DNA of 64,000 nucleotides from CAWIMX01 sp963792785 (GTDB lineage: Bacteria > Acidobacteriota > Vicinamibacteria > Vicinamibacterales > CAVVIG01), in the NCBI GenBank assembly GCA_963792785.1, contig CAWBXO010000001.1, positions 434,001-498,000 of the forward strand, read 5' to 3'. Positions 53,337 through 60,966 of the stretch are shown piece by piece. The notes under the pieces were generated by a model. It worked only from the letters and a program-made list of their open reading frames with translations. It did not search any database and was not told where the DNA came from. The stretch's first letter is position 1; each line of letters begins with the position of its first letter. The translations under genes and the position numbers were made by a program.

Positions 53337-54538
53337 GCGGCGAGTCCGGCGCGCGAGGGGTCGGGCCCCATCGTGTCGTCGTCGAGGGCGCCGTAGATCC
53401 GCTCGAGGGCCGCCACCAGCTCCTCGCGCCGCGCCGCGTAGTGATGGGCATCGGCGTGGCCGGTCCGATGGTCGCGCTCGAGCCGCACGAGCTGCGCGAA
53501 GAGCTTGTCGCGCTTCGAGGCGAGGCGCTTGCGTTGAGCGGCCGCGGCCGCCAGATCGATCGGCGGCGGGCGCAGGGCGAACCAGAGACCGACGAGCGCG
53601 ACGAGGCCCGCCAGCGTCAGAGTCGCGCGGCGCGGCGTCTGGCTATGGTGCGGCATGCCCGTCAGCGACAGCGTGATCGACGTGCCCGCCGCGAGGGGCG
53701 GGCCGACGGCCTGGATGTAGGTGTCGGCTTCCTCGGTGAACTCCTGCTGGTTCGTAATCTGCGGCGAGCTGATCGCGGTGTCGCCGATCTTCTTGACGAT
53801 GACGGCCACCTGCTGCAGGGCCGCCGGGAACTGCTGCGTGATGTCCACGGCCCCGGTCGTCACCGGGATCTGCGTCGCCACCTGCACGGAGGTCGAGCCC
53901 GGCGCGAACGGGCCGGGCACGCGGAGGTGCATGCCCTGGAGCTGCGCCTGCGGCGCCGTCCCCTGGAGCAGCGCCGCCCCGCCCGAGCCCCGGGGCATGT
54001 CGAACTCGAAGTCGGTCGGGGGATTGGCCGGCGCCGCGCCGGTGTTCACGATGTCGAGCAGGTAGTACACCCGCACGACCTCGTCGTCCGGCTCGAGCAC
54101 GATGCGCGACTGCTCGCCGAGGGCGACCGGCGCCGTGACCGCCTCGGCCGGCGGAGGCGCGTTCGGATTCACCGCGACGAGCATCAGGCGGATGCCGCCG
54201 CTCGAGGGGAACGGGAATTCCTGCGACGTCAGATCCTGGCCGTCCACCGTGGCGCTGAAGGTCACCGGCGTGCCGGCGGCCACGCCGCTGAACTCCGCGC
54301 GGCCGTCCTGGTCGGTCTGGACGGTCTTGGTCTCGGCGCCGGCGTGCATCTCGACGTCCTCGCCAGCCACGTTGTTGTCGAAGCTGCCGCGAATAACGCG
54401 CACCGAAACGGTGTTGTCGGGCAGGTCCGTCACCGGGCGCGGGATGCCCGACATCTGCCGCGGATCGGGCATCTGGAACTGCGCGAAGGCGGGCGCCGCG
54501 GCCAGCGCCAGCGCGCACGCAAGGGCCAGCCGTCTCAT
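53333..54538 (-). CDS. Secreted/membrane protein with carboxypeptidase-regulatory-like domain in the ccm operon
   Basis: 401 residues. Signal peptide (LALACALALAAAPAFAQ), an Ig-like region (about 45-130, VSVRVIRGSF, VQTDQDGRAEFSGVAAGTPV), a middle beta-rich region (VRVYYLLDIVN) and one helix at about 325-342 (LTLAGLVALVGLWFAL) followed by a charged coiled coil (RKRLASKRDKLFAQLVRLERDH). The coiled-coil tail resembles the periplasm/membrane side of CcmI-like assembly factors. Overlaps genes on both sides by four bases (ATGA, GTGA), so it belongs to the operon, but its role is unknown. Confidence 0.7.
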   Translation of the reverse strand: MRRLALACALALAAAPAFAQFQMPDPRQMSGIPRPVTDLPDNTVSVRVIRGSFDNNVAGEDVEMHAGAETKTVQTDQDGRAEFSGVAAGTPVTFSATVDGQDLTSQEFPFPSSGGIRLMLVAVNPNAPPPAEAVTAPVALGEQSRIVLEPDDEVVRVYYLLDIVNTGAAPANPPTDFEFDMPRGSGGAALLQGTAPQAQLQGMHLRVPGPFAPGSTSVQVATQIPVTTGAVDITQQFPAALQQVAVIVKKIGDTAISSPQITNQQEFTEEADTYIQAVGPPLAAGTSITLSLTGMPHHSQTPRRATLTLAGLVALVGLWFALRPPPIDLAAAAAQRKRLASKRDKLFAQLVRLERDHRTGHADAHHYAARREELVAALERIYGALDDDTMGPDPSRAGLAA

Positions 54539-55083
54539 AACTTGTGCCCGCACTCCTTGCAGAACCGCGCGTCGGGCTCGTTCTCCGTGTCGCACTGTCC
54601 GCAGGCGCGCGGCGTAGAGGCGACCGGGGCCGCCGGCTGGTCGCCGAGTCGCTTCACGAGATCCGCTTCCACGCGGGCTCGATAGCCCTGGCCCGCGTCG
54701 AGCTGCTTGATGAGGGTGACCGCGCGCGCGCGCAGGCGCGTCGACATCTCGAGGAAGTCGCTCTCGGCCACCTTCCCCATCGCCTTGTCGAATTCGAGGT
54801 CCTTGATGGCCCGCAGGGTCAGGAACTTCTCGCGCTCGAGCGCCGCCCGCGTGCGGCCGCCGATGAGCGGCGTCCGCTCGCCGGTCCGCGCGAACAGCGG
54901 GCGTACCGTCCGCAGCATCGCCAGGCCGGCCAGCGCCGCCGCGAACATCAGGACGCTCATCAGGAAGACCGCGAGGATCCCGCGGTCGCGCGCCAGGAAC
55001 ACGACAGCCGTGGCGCAGCCGAGGGCCGCGAGCACGAAGAACTGCCAGGGCTGGAGGGAATCAGTCGAGGTTTCGGAGCTCAT
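54535..55083 (-). CDS. CcmI-like membrane protein with C-terminal zinc ribbon
   Basis: 182 residues. Two N-terminal helices (about 14-30 and 36-56), then a soluble helical segment EREKFLTLRAIKDLEFDKAMGKVAESDF that matches the first cytoplasmic loop of CcmI, and a zinc ribbon CGQC...FCKECG (about 163-180). CcmI chaperones apocytochrome; the ribbon is unusual. Starts 23 bases inside the end of ccmF-H. Confidence 0.75.
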   Translation of the reverse strand: MSSETSTDSLQPWQFFVLAALGCATAVVFLARDRGILAVFLMSVLMFAAALAGLAMLRTVRPLFARTGERTPLIGGRTRAALEREKFLTLRAIKDLEFDKAMGKVAESDFLEMSTRLRARAVTLIKQLDAGQGYRARVEADLVKRLGDQPAAPVASTPRACGQCDTENEPDARFCKECGHKL

Positions 55084-57580
55084 CGTCCAGGCGCTCGTTC
55101 ATCCCAGGCATCTCCGCTTCGGATGTGGACGCCGCGTCGGGCGACTCGGGCCCGTGATGCGACCATCGCATGGCGACGAAGCCGATCGCCGCCGCGCCGC
55201 CGAGCCCCGCGAGATACGGGAACAGCCAGGCCAGCCGGGCGAAGCCCTTGTCGATGGGGGCGCCCAGCATCTTCTGGTCGCCGTAGTAGTTCACGAACCA
55301 GTCGATGATCTCGTCGTGCGTCTTCCCCTGATCGATCAGCGTCGCGACCTGCCCGCGCATTTCGTGCGACGTCGCGCACGGGTCCTTGCGGCACTCGCCG
55401 ATCGAGATGAACCCGCACCCGCAGGTGCAGCGGATCTCCGTCTGCATCTGCTTCTCGAAATCATTGCGCGGGTAATAGGACGTCTGCACGTCCACGCCCT
55501 GCGGGATGTTGCCCGTCGGCATGCCCGACTGGGCCGAGAGCCGCGGCGCGCCCAGGAACAGCGCGAGCAGGACGATCCCGACCGTGGTCGCCGCCTCGGC
55601 GGGCAGCTTGGCGACGGCGAACGAGTAGGCGCGCTCCGGCAGGAGCGCGATGCCCGTGCCGATGGCGATGATGCCGAAGCCGAACCAGATCCAGTCCACC
55701 AGCGGGTTGATGACGATCTGCAACGGCGCGAGCTGCGACGAGATCGTCGACGGGTCGTTCGACGGCATCACGATGTACAGGTCCTCCGCGAAGGACCGCC
55801 GGATGCCGACTTCGGTCGTCGGTTCGGCCTCGTGCCCGCGGAACGCCCAGCGCGCCGGGTAGAGCTTGCCGATCTCCTCGTGCTTGTCGTTGAAGATGGT
55901 GAGGTACGCCGTCACCATCTGCTTCTGCCCGTCGTCGCTCACCTTGATGCCATCGTTGCGGATGGTGTAGTGGCCGACGGTCGTTTCCTCGTTCAGCCCC
56001 AGGGCGAGCTGCTTGTCGACCTTGTAGGCCGCGCCCGCGAACCCGAGGAACATCAGCACGATGCCCAGGTGCACGATGTAGCCGCCGTAGCGCCGCTTGT
56101 TGCGGCCGACCAGGCCCACGAGCGCCGTGAAGAAGTCGGTGCCCGTGTTGCGGCGGCGCACGTTCGTGCCGCGCCAGTACTCCTGCACCATCGTGCCCAC
56201 GACAAACGCCGACAGCGCGAAGCACAGCCCCGCCGACCAGACGCGGACGCCCAGCACGGCGAGCACGATCGCCGTCACCGCCGCCGCGGTCGACGGCCAC
56301 AGGAACTGCTCGCTGAGGTTTCGGACTGTCGTCTTGCGCCACGGGAGCAGCGGGCCGACGCCGGTCAGGAACAACAGAACCAACCCGACGGGCGCCATCC
56401 ACTTCGTGTAGAACGGCGCCGCCACCGTGAGCCGCTGGCCCGTGACCGCCTCGCTCAGCGTCGGGAACATCGTGGCGAACAGAATGAAGAACGCCGAGAA
56501 CAGCAGGATCCAGTTGTTCACGAGGAACGCCGCCTCGCGGGACATCCACGAATCGAGCTCGTTGCGCGAACGCAGCAGCGGCAGCCGCCAGATCACCAGC
56601 CCGAAGCTCACGACCAGAATGACGATCATGAACTCGGTGAACAGCCGCGCCAGCACCGGGTCGTCGCCGAAGGCGTGCACCGACTGCACGACGCCCGACC
56701 GCGTCATGAACGTGCCGAAGATCGTCAGGAAGAACGTGACGATGACCAGCGTGACGTTCCAGACGCGCAGCATGCTCCGCCGCTCCTGGACCATCACCGA
56801 GTGCAGGAACGCCGTCGCCGTGAACCACGGCAGCAGCCCGGCGTTCTCGACGGGATCCCAGCCCCAGAAGCCGCCCCACCCGAGTTCCTCGTACGCCCAG
56901 ATCATCCCGAGCGTGAGGCCGAAGGTCAGGAACAGCCAGCCCACCATCGTCCACCGGCGCACGGCGCGCAGCCAGGAGTCGTCGAGGTGGCCGGTGGCGA
57001 GCGCGGCGATGCAGAACGCGAACGGGATCGTCATCCCGACGAAGCCCGTGTAGAGCGACGGCGGGTGGATCGCCATCCAGTAATTCTGGAGCAGCGGATT
57101 CAGCCCCTCCCCGTTGGCCGGCGCGGCCGTGAGGAACGTCGTGAACGGGTTCTTGTGGGCCACCATCAGGTACAGGAAGAACATCTCGACGACCGAGATG
57201 GTGGCGACGACGTAGGGAATGAGCTCCCGATGGCGCTCGCGGTTGATGTACACCGCGGCCGACCCGAAGAGCGACAGCAGGAACACCCAGAACATGATCG
57301 AGCCGTCGAGCCCGCCCCAGTAGGCCGTGATCTTGTAGAAGATCGGCTGGAGGATCTCCGACTCGTGGGCGACGTACTTAATCGTGAAGTCGTTGGTGAG
57401 GAACGCGTTGATCATGACCGCGGTGGCCACCGTCATCAGCGCCGCCGTCAGGTAGAACGCGCCCGTGCCGCTCTCGACGAGGGCCGTCGAGCGGCGCCGC
57501 GCTCCCGCCACGGAAACCACCGCCGCGTACGTGGCGACAATGAACGCGGCGAGCAGCAGGAACGAGCCGAGTGAGGCCAT
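55061..57580 (-). CDS. CcmF haem lyase fused to a CcmH domain
   Basis: 839 residues in one frame. About 1-665 is CcmF: multiple helices, SIMFWVFLLSLFGSA, the haem-binding WWD segment WGGFWGWDPVENAGLLPW (about 230-247) and FAEDLYIVM in the large periplasmic loop. From about 700 the sequence switches to CcmH/CycL: EKQMQTEIRCTCGC (Cys pair about 715-717), then MRGQVATLIDQGKTHDEIIDWFVNYYGDQ and a final helix. CcmH reduces apocytochrome CXXCH thiols for ligation. Fusion would tether the two partners. ATG directly follows the ccmE stop. Confidence 0.9.
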   Translation of the reverse strand: MASLGSFLLLAAFIVATYAAVVSVAGARRRSTALVESGTGAFYLTAALMTVATAVMINAFLTNDFTIKYVAHESEILQPIFYKITAYWGGLDGSIMFWVFLLSLFGSAAVYINRERHRELIPYVVATISVVEMFFLYLMVAHKNPFTTFLTAAPANGEGLNPLLQNYWMAIHPPSLYTGFVGMTIPFAFCIAALATGHLDDSWLRAVRRWTMVGWLFLTFGLTLGMIWAYEELGWGGFWGWDPVENAGLLPWFTATAFLHSVMVQERRSMLRVWNVTLVIVTFFLTIFGTFMTRSGVVQSVHAFGDDPVLARLFTEFMIVILVVSFGLVIWRLPLLRSRNELDSWMSREAAFLVNNWILLFSAFFILFATMFPTLSEAVTGQRLTVAAPFYTKWMAPVGLVLLFLTGVGPLLPWRKTTVRNLSEQFLWPSTAAAVTAIVLAVLGVRVWSAGLCFALSAFVVGTMVQEYWRGTNVRRRNTGTDFFTALVGLVGRNKRRYGGYIVHLGIVLMFLGFAGAAYKVDKQLALGLNEETTVGHYTIRNDGIKVSDDGQKQMVTAYLTIFNDKHEEIGKLYPARWAFRGHEAEPTTEVGIRRSFAEDLYIVMPSNDPSTISSQLAPLQIVINPLVDWIWFGFGIIAIGTGIALLPERAYSFAVAKLPAEAATTVGIVLLALFLGAPRLSAQSGMPTGNIPQGVDVQTSYYPRNDFEKQMQTEIRCTCGCGFISIGECRKDPCATSHEMRGQVATLIDQGKTHDEIIDWFVNYYGDQKMLGAPIDKGFARLAWLFPYLAGLGGAAAIGFVAMRWSHHGPESPDAASTSEAEMPGMNERLDDELRNLD

Positions 57581-57994
57581 TTACCCGACCTTGGTTGCGG
57601 GATCGTATTTCGACGGGCACTTCGCCATGATGCCGTCGGCGTGGAAACTGCCGTCCGGCGCCAGGCTCCCCTGCAGGACCACTTCGGAGACCGAACCCGG
57701 CGTGTCCTTGAACGTGTCGGGCACGATGCCGTTGTACGACGCGTCGATCACGCTGCCGTTGTTCTCGACCTTGAATTTGTAGTCGAGCGTGCTGGGCCGC
57801 ACGAGGATCGAGTTCGGCACGACGAAGCCGTGCAGTTGAAGACGCTTGCCTTCCCACTCGACGCGGTTGGCCGTGACCTCGTCAACGTGCTTGTAGTACT
57901 CGGTGCCCTGACGCAACGTGGCCCACATCAGGCCGCCGAACGCCAGCCCCAGCACCAGGGTCGTCACGCCGATCTTGATATATCTGTGTCTCAT
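57581..57994 (-). CDS. ccmE: Haem chaperone CcmE, CxxxY variant
   Basis: 137 residues. One N-terminal anchor (IKIGVTTLVLGLAFGGLMW, about 6-24), then the OB-fold: VTANRVEWEGKRLQLHGFVVP and VEYDG-like VSEVVLQGSL. Standard CcmE binds haem covalently through His in HxxxY. Here the motif is CPSKY (Cys126, Tyr130), the CxxxY form described in Desulfovibrio and archaea. ATG at 57994; the longer frame runs through the maf tail. First ccm gene after maf, 25 bases downstream. Confidence 0.9.
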   Translation of the reverse strand: MRHRYIKIGVTTLVLGLAFGGLMWATLRQGTEYYKHVDEVTANRVEWEGKRLQLHGFVVPNSILVRPSTLDYKFKVENNGSVIDASYNGIVPDTFKDTPGSVSEVVLQGSLAPDGSFHADGIMAKCPSKYDPATKVG

Positions 57995-58019
57995 AAGGAC
58001 TTCCGAGGAAGAGTCGCCT

Positions 58020-58608
58020 TCAAGAATACGCCGTCCCGCCACCCGACGCAAGGGCGCGTATCAGTCCGGCGACCGCGTTCACGGGCAGCCCCACAACGTT
58101 CGTGTACCGAGCCCTGAATTCGCGGGATGAACCGCGACGCCAGGCCCTGAATCGCGTAGCCGCCGGCCTTGTCGCGGCCTTCCCCGCTGGCGACGTACCA
58201 GGAGATGTCTTCGCTTGTCAGGGGCGAAACCCACACATCAGTGGCTTCGACGCACGCGATCTCCCGCCCGTTCCGCCGCAGGCTCACGCCCGTGAGCACC
58301 TGATGCTGCCGGCCGGCGAGGCGCTGCAGCATCGCGACGGCGTCCGCGTCGTCGCGCGGCTTGCCGAGCACGACGCCGTCGACGACCACAGCCGTATCGG
58401 CGCCGATCACGATCGCGTCGGAACCCGGACCAAGGCGCGCCGACACCGCGGCCGCCTTGCCGGCGGCCAGCCGGCGCACGTACGCTTCGGCCCCTTCGCC
58501 GTCGAACTGGCGCTCGTCGAGGTCGGCCGGCCGGATCTCGCAGGCGAACCCCGCCGCGCGCAGCAGATCGGCACGCCGAGGGGACGCGGACGCAAGGACC
58601 AGGCGCAT
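58020..58608 (-). CDS. maf: Maf family nucleotide pyrophosphatase, one apparent frameshift
   Basis: About 195 residues after correction. LVLASASPRRADLLRAAGF, IGADTAVVVDGVVLGKPRD and ISWYVASGEGRDKAGGYAIQG are Maf signatures (dTTP/UTP or m7GTP pyrophosphatase, hydrolysing modified nucleotides). One extra base near 58105 shifts IQGS into YTNVVGLPVNAVAGLIRAL, the expected C-terminus with stop at 58020. ATG at 58608 gives the conserved start; another ATG three codons upstream is possible. First gene of the maf-ccm run. Confidence 0.88.
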
Positions 58609-58670
58609 TCCGGACATTAGGGAATGATAGGATCCTTTCAACAGAACCTCGAACCGGCCGGCTGTTGCCG

Positions 58671-58857
58671 AGCGGTTCTCGGGGTTCCAGGAGTTCTGAG
58701 GGGTTCTGGAGGTCGGGTTCAGGGTGCTGGGCGTTCAGGGGTTCAGGCTCACTGCCAGGGAACGCGCATGCGGCTAGAGAACTCGAACCGTCGAACCCCC
58801 AGAACCCGGAACCCGACCTCCGGAACCCCCAGAACTCCTGGAACCCCGAGAACCGCT
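58671..58857. repeat. Long hairpin of GGTTC/GAACC words between divergent maf and DciA-like genes
   Basis: The outer 28 bases (58671-58698) are an exact reverse complement of 58830-58857. Pairing continues with one gap and a few mismatches to a stem of roughly 75 bases around a loop of about 35. The arms consist of GGTTC spaced 8-13 bases. It occupies most of the space upstream of both divergent genes. No T tract and no open frame belonging to it. Confidence 0.9.
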
Positions 58858-58903
58858 GGCGCCGCCGACCGCTGGATTGGTTCAAGGGGCTCGGTTGAAG
58901 GTT

Positions 58904-59206
58904 ATGAAGCGAATTTCCGATGTGATGCCCGGCGCTGTCGTCGAGGTTCTGCGCGGCGCCCCCCTTTCGCCCGGCAAAGCGGCCTTCGCGTGGCGCATGG
59001 CCGTGGGACCGGCGCTCGAGCGCACGACGACCGTGACCTTGGACGGCCGCACGCTGGTGGTGACCGTGCCGACCAGGCAGTGGGCCCACGAAGTGCACCG
59101 CGGCTCCCCCATGATCCTGAGGCGCCTCGAACGCTACCTCGGCCCCGGCGCCGTGACCTCGCTCGACGTCCACATCGACGCCAAGGCCCAGCACCCAAGC
59201 ACCTAG
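58904..59206 (+). CDS. DUF721/DciA-like protein
   Basis: 100 residues. AFAWRMAVGPALERTTTVTLDGRTLVVTVPTRQWAHEV is the DUF721 (DciA) KH-like domain core. DciA loads the replicative helicase in bacteria lacking DnaC; shorter members like this are common. The last few codons (KAQHPST) come from a GGTGC-type repeat fragment that continues into the next gap. The upstream 45 bases outside the hairpin have no clear promoter. Confidence 0.8.
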   Translation: MKRISDVMPGAVVEVLRGAPLSPGKAAFAWRMAVGPALERTTTVTLDGRTLVVTVPTRQWAHEVHRGSPMILRRLERYLGPGAVTSLDVHIDAKAQHPST

Positions 59207-59222
59207 GCACCCAAGCACCGTG
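59187..59222. repeat. GGTGC-type repeat fragment spanning a stop and a start codon
   Basis: CCAGCACCCAAGCACCTAGG followed by CACCCAAGCACCGTG, the complement of GGTGCTTGGGTGC words in elements B and E. It supplies the DciA-like stop (TAG) and ends in the GTG start of the thiolase gene. No second arm is visible here. Confidence 0.6.
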
Positions 59223-60407
59223 TCCTCCCCCTCTTCCGTCCTCGTCAGTGCCGTGCGGACGCCGACCGGGAAGTTCCTGGGCGCCCTGAAGGGCTTCACC
59301 GCCCAGCAACTGGGCGCGCTCGTGGTGGCGGAGACCGTCCGCCGCGCGGGCATCGATCCCGCCATCGTCGACGAGTGCATCATGGGCAACGTCGTGACCG
59401 CCGGCGAGGGCCAGAACCCGGGCCGCCAGGCGGCGCTGCGCGGCGGGCTGCCCGACACCGTGGCCGCGCTCACGATCAACAAGGTCTGCGGGTCCGGACT
59501 CAAGGCCGTGATGCTGGCCGATCAGGCCATTCGCGCCGGCGACATCGAGGTGGCCGTGGCGGGCGGCATGGAGTCGATGAGCCACTGCCCGTACCTGCTG
59601 TCCGGCGCGCGCGAGGGCCTGCGGATGGGCAACGGTGAACTCGTCGACTCGATGATCAACGACGGCCTGTGGTGCTCGTTCGAGCAGTGCCACATGGGAC
59701 ATTCCGGCGAGGTCGTCGCCGAGCGCTATCACGTGTCGCGCGAGGATCAGGATCGCTTCGCCGCCTCGAGCCACCGGCGGGCGGCCGCGGCGACCGACGC
59801 CGGCTTCTTCGCCGACGAGATCCTCCCGATCGACGTCCCGCAGCGCAAAGGACCCGCCCTGCGCGTCGTCGAGGACGAGCCAATCCGGCGCGACACGTCG
59901 GTCGAGTCGCTGGCCGCCCTCAAGCCGGCGTTCAAGAAGGACGGCACCGTGACGGCCGGCAACGCCCCCGGCGTGAACGACGGCGCGGCCGCACTGGTCG
60001 TGATGGCGGCGGATCGCGCGAAGGCCCTCGGCCTCACGCCGCTTGCCCGGATCGTCGGCCAGTCGACGAGCGGCCTGGCGCCGAAGCTCGTGCTCATGAC
60101 GCCGGTCGACGCCGTCAAGCGGCTGCTCGACAAGACCGGCTGGTCGCTGGCCGACGTCGACCTCATCGAGCTGAACGAAGCCTTCGCCGTGCAGGCCGTC
60201 GCCGTCATCCGCGAGCTCGGCCTCGACGAAGCCAAGGTTAATGTGAACGGCGGCGCGGTCGCGCTCGGGCACGCCATCGGGTCGAGCGGCGCGCGCGTGC
60301 TCACGACGCTGCTCTACGCGATGCGCCGGCGCGGCGCGCGGCGCGGCATCGCCACGCTCTGCCTCGGCGGCGGGAACGGCGTCGCGCTGGCGGTGGAAGC
60401 CTTCTAG
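59220..60407 (+). CDS. Acetyl-CoA acetyltransferase (thiolase)
   Basis: 395 residues. Catalytic Cys in NKVCGSG (about 90), His in GGAVALGHAIGSSGAR (about 350) and second Cys in CLGGGNG (about 380); GMESMS and NEAFAVQA also conserved. The length and motifs fit biosynthetic/ketolytic type acetoacetyl-CoA thiolases. GTG start. It is separated from its natural partner, the 3-hydroxyacyl-CoA dehydrogenase at 60967, by the S23-bearing element. Confidence 0.94.
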   Translation: MSSPSSVLVSAVRTPTGKFLGALKGFTAQQLGALVVAETVRRAGIDPAIVDECIMGNVVTAGEGQNPGRQAALRGGLPDTVAALTINKVCGSGLKAVMLADQAIRAGDIEVAVAGGMESMSHCPYLLSGAREGLRMGNGELVDSMINDGLWCSFEQCHMGHSGEVVAERYHVSREDQDRFAASSHRRAAAATDAGFFADEILPIDVPQRKGPALRVVEDEPIRRDTSVESLAALKPAFKKDGTVTAGNAPGVNDGAAALVVMAADRAKALGLTPLARIVGQSTSGLAPKLVLMTPVDAVKRLLDKTGWSLADVDLIELNEAFAVQAVAVIRELGLDEAKVNVNGGAVALGHAIGSSGARVLTTLLYAMRRRGARRGIATLCLGGGNGVALAVEAF

Positions 60408-60962
60408 GTGCCTGGTGCTTGGTGCCTCGTACCTGGAACGTGCCGGGTGCCTGGGGCTTGGGTGCCTGGTGCGATTCAGCGGGGGCGCGGCGCGACGAGG
60501 CTTTGATGCAGGCGTCTGAGCATTCGAGCGATCGAGAGGTTCTTCGCGTGCAACCGGTCGAATTCATCCTGGGACAAGATCGCGCGGCCGAGTGCGATGT
60601 GAAGATCGGCGCGACCCTCCGCGTTCGAGGCTTTCGCGATTCGGGTGAACTGTGCAAACTCCTTGCGCCCCTCTCGTTCGAATCCCTCGGCAATATTTTC
60701 CACAACCGAGATCGCGTTTTCGTTCAGGCTGTCTCTCAATCGGGGCTCGACGCTGAACGCAGGGCGCCGAATCACCGCGCCAATCTCATCGCAGTACTCT
60801 TTCGCGAGCTTCCAGACGTCGAGATCTTCGAATCGATAGACACCCATTGTGCCGGCTCAAGACGCACGTTCCATGCCACCGCACCAGGCATCGTGCCCCC
60901 GGCACCGCAAGGCACCGTGCCCCAGGCAACTTTCCAGGCACCGTGCCCCAGGCACCAGGCAC
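60408..60962. mobile_element. Candidate hairpin-ended element carrying an S23/four-helix-bundle gene (copy E)
   Basis: Left arm 60408-60474 (GGTGCCTGGTGCTTGGTGCC and on) starts on the base after the thiolase stop. Right arm about 60862-60962 ends CCAGGCACCAGGCAC, four bases before the next ATG, and is an imperfect reverse complement (about 28 of 35 outer positions). Between them lies one minus-strand gene of the S23 family. Interior GC is visibly lower than in neighbouring genes. No transposase, reverse transcriptase or target duplication is visible. Copies A and B share the arms but lack the gene. Confidence 0.6.
60476..60847 (-). CDS. S23/four-helix bundle protein (23S rRNA intervening-sequence protein, Avd-like)
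   Basis: 123 residues, all helical. FEDLDVWKLAKEYCDEI, RLRDSLNENAISVVENIAEGFERE and KEFAQFTRIAKASNAEGRADLHIAL match the S23 family (TIGR02436/PF05635). Family members are encoded in intervening sequences of 23S rRNA genes and are homologous to Avd, the pentameric accessory protein of diversity-generating retroelements; no enzymatic activity is known. Here no rRNA or reverse transcriptase is near. The gene lies antisense within a gap between two plus-strand fatty-acid/butanoate genes and is flanked by inverted repeats. The ATG at 60847 is clear. Confidence 0.9.
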   Translation of the reverse strand: MGVYRFEDLDVWKLAKEYCDEIGAVIRRPAFSVEPRLRDSLNENAISVVENIAEGFEREGRKEFAQFTRIAKASNAEGRADLHIALGRAILSQDEFDRLHAKNLSIARMLRRLHQSLVAPRPR

Positions 60963-60966
60963 TGAC

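Noticed and set aside
54707..57574. 955-codon open frame on the plus strand opposite ccmF-ccmH
   Set aside because: Antisense shadow in high-GC sequence: Arg/His/Glu-rich low-complexity translation with no motif, fully covered by the recognised minus-strand gene.
60476..60847. S23 gene as evidence of a 23S rRNA gene with an intervening sequence
   Set aside because: No rRNA sequence flanks it; neighbours are thiolase and dehydrogenase.
60408..60962. Standard insertion sequence
   Set aside because: No transposase, and the ends are degenerate word arrays instead of a defined terminal repeat with target duplication.
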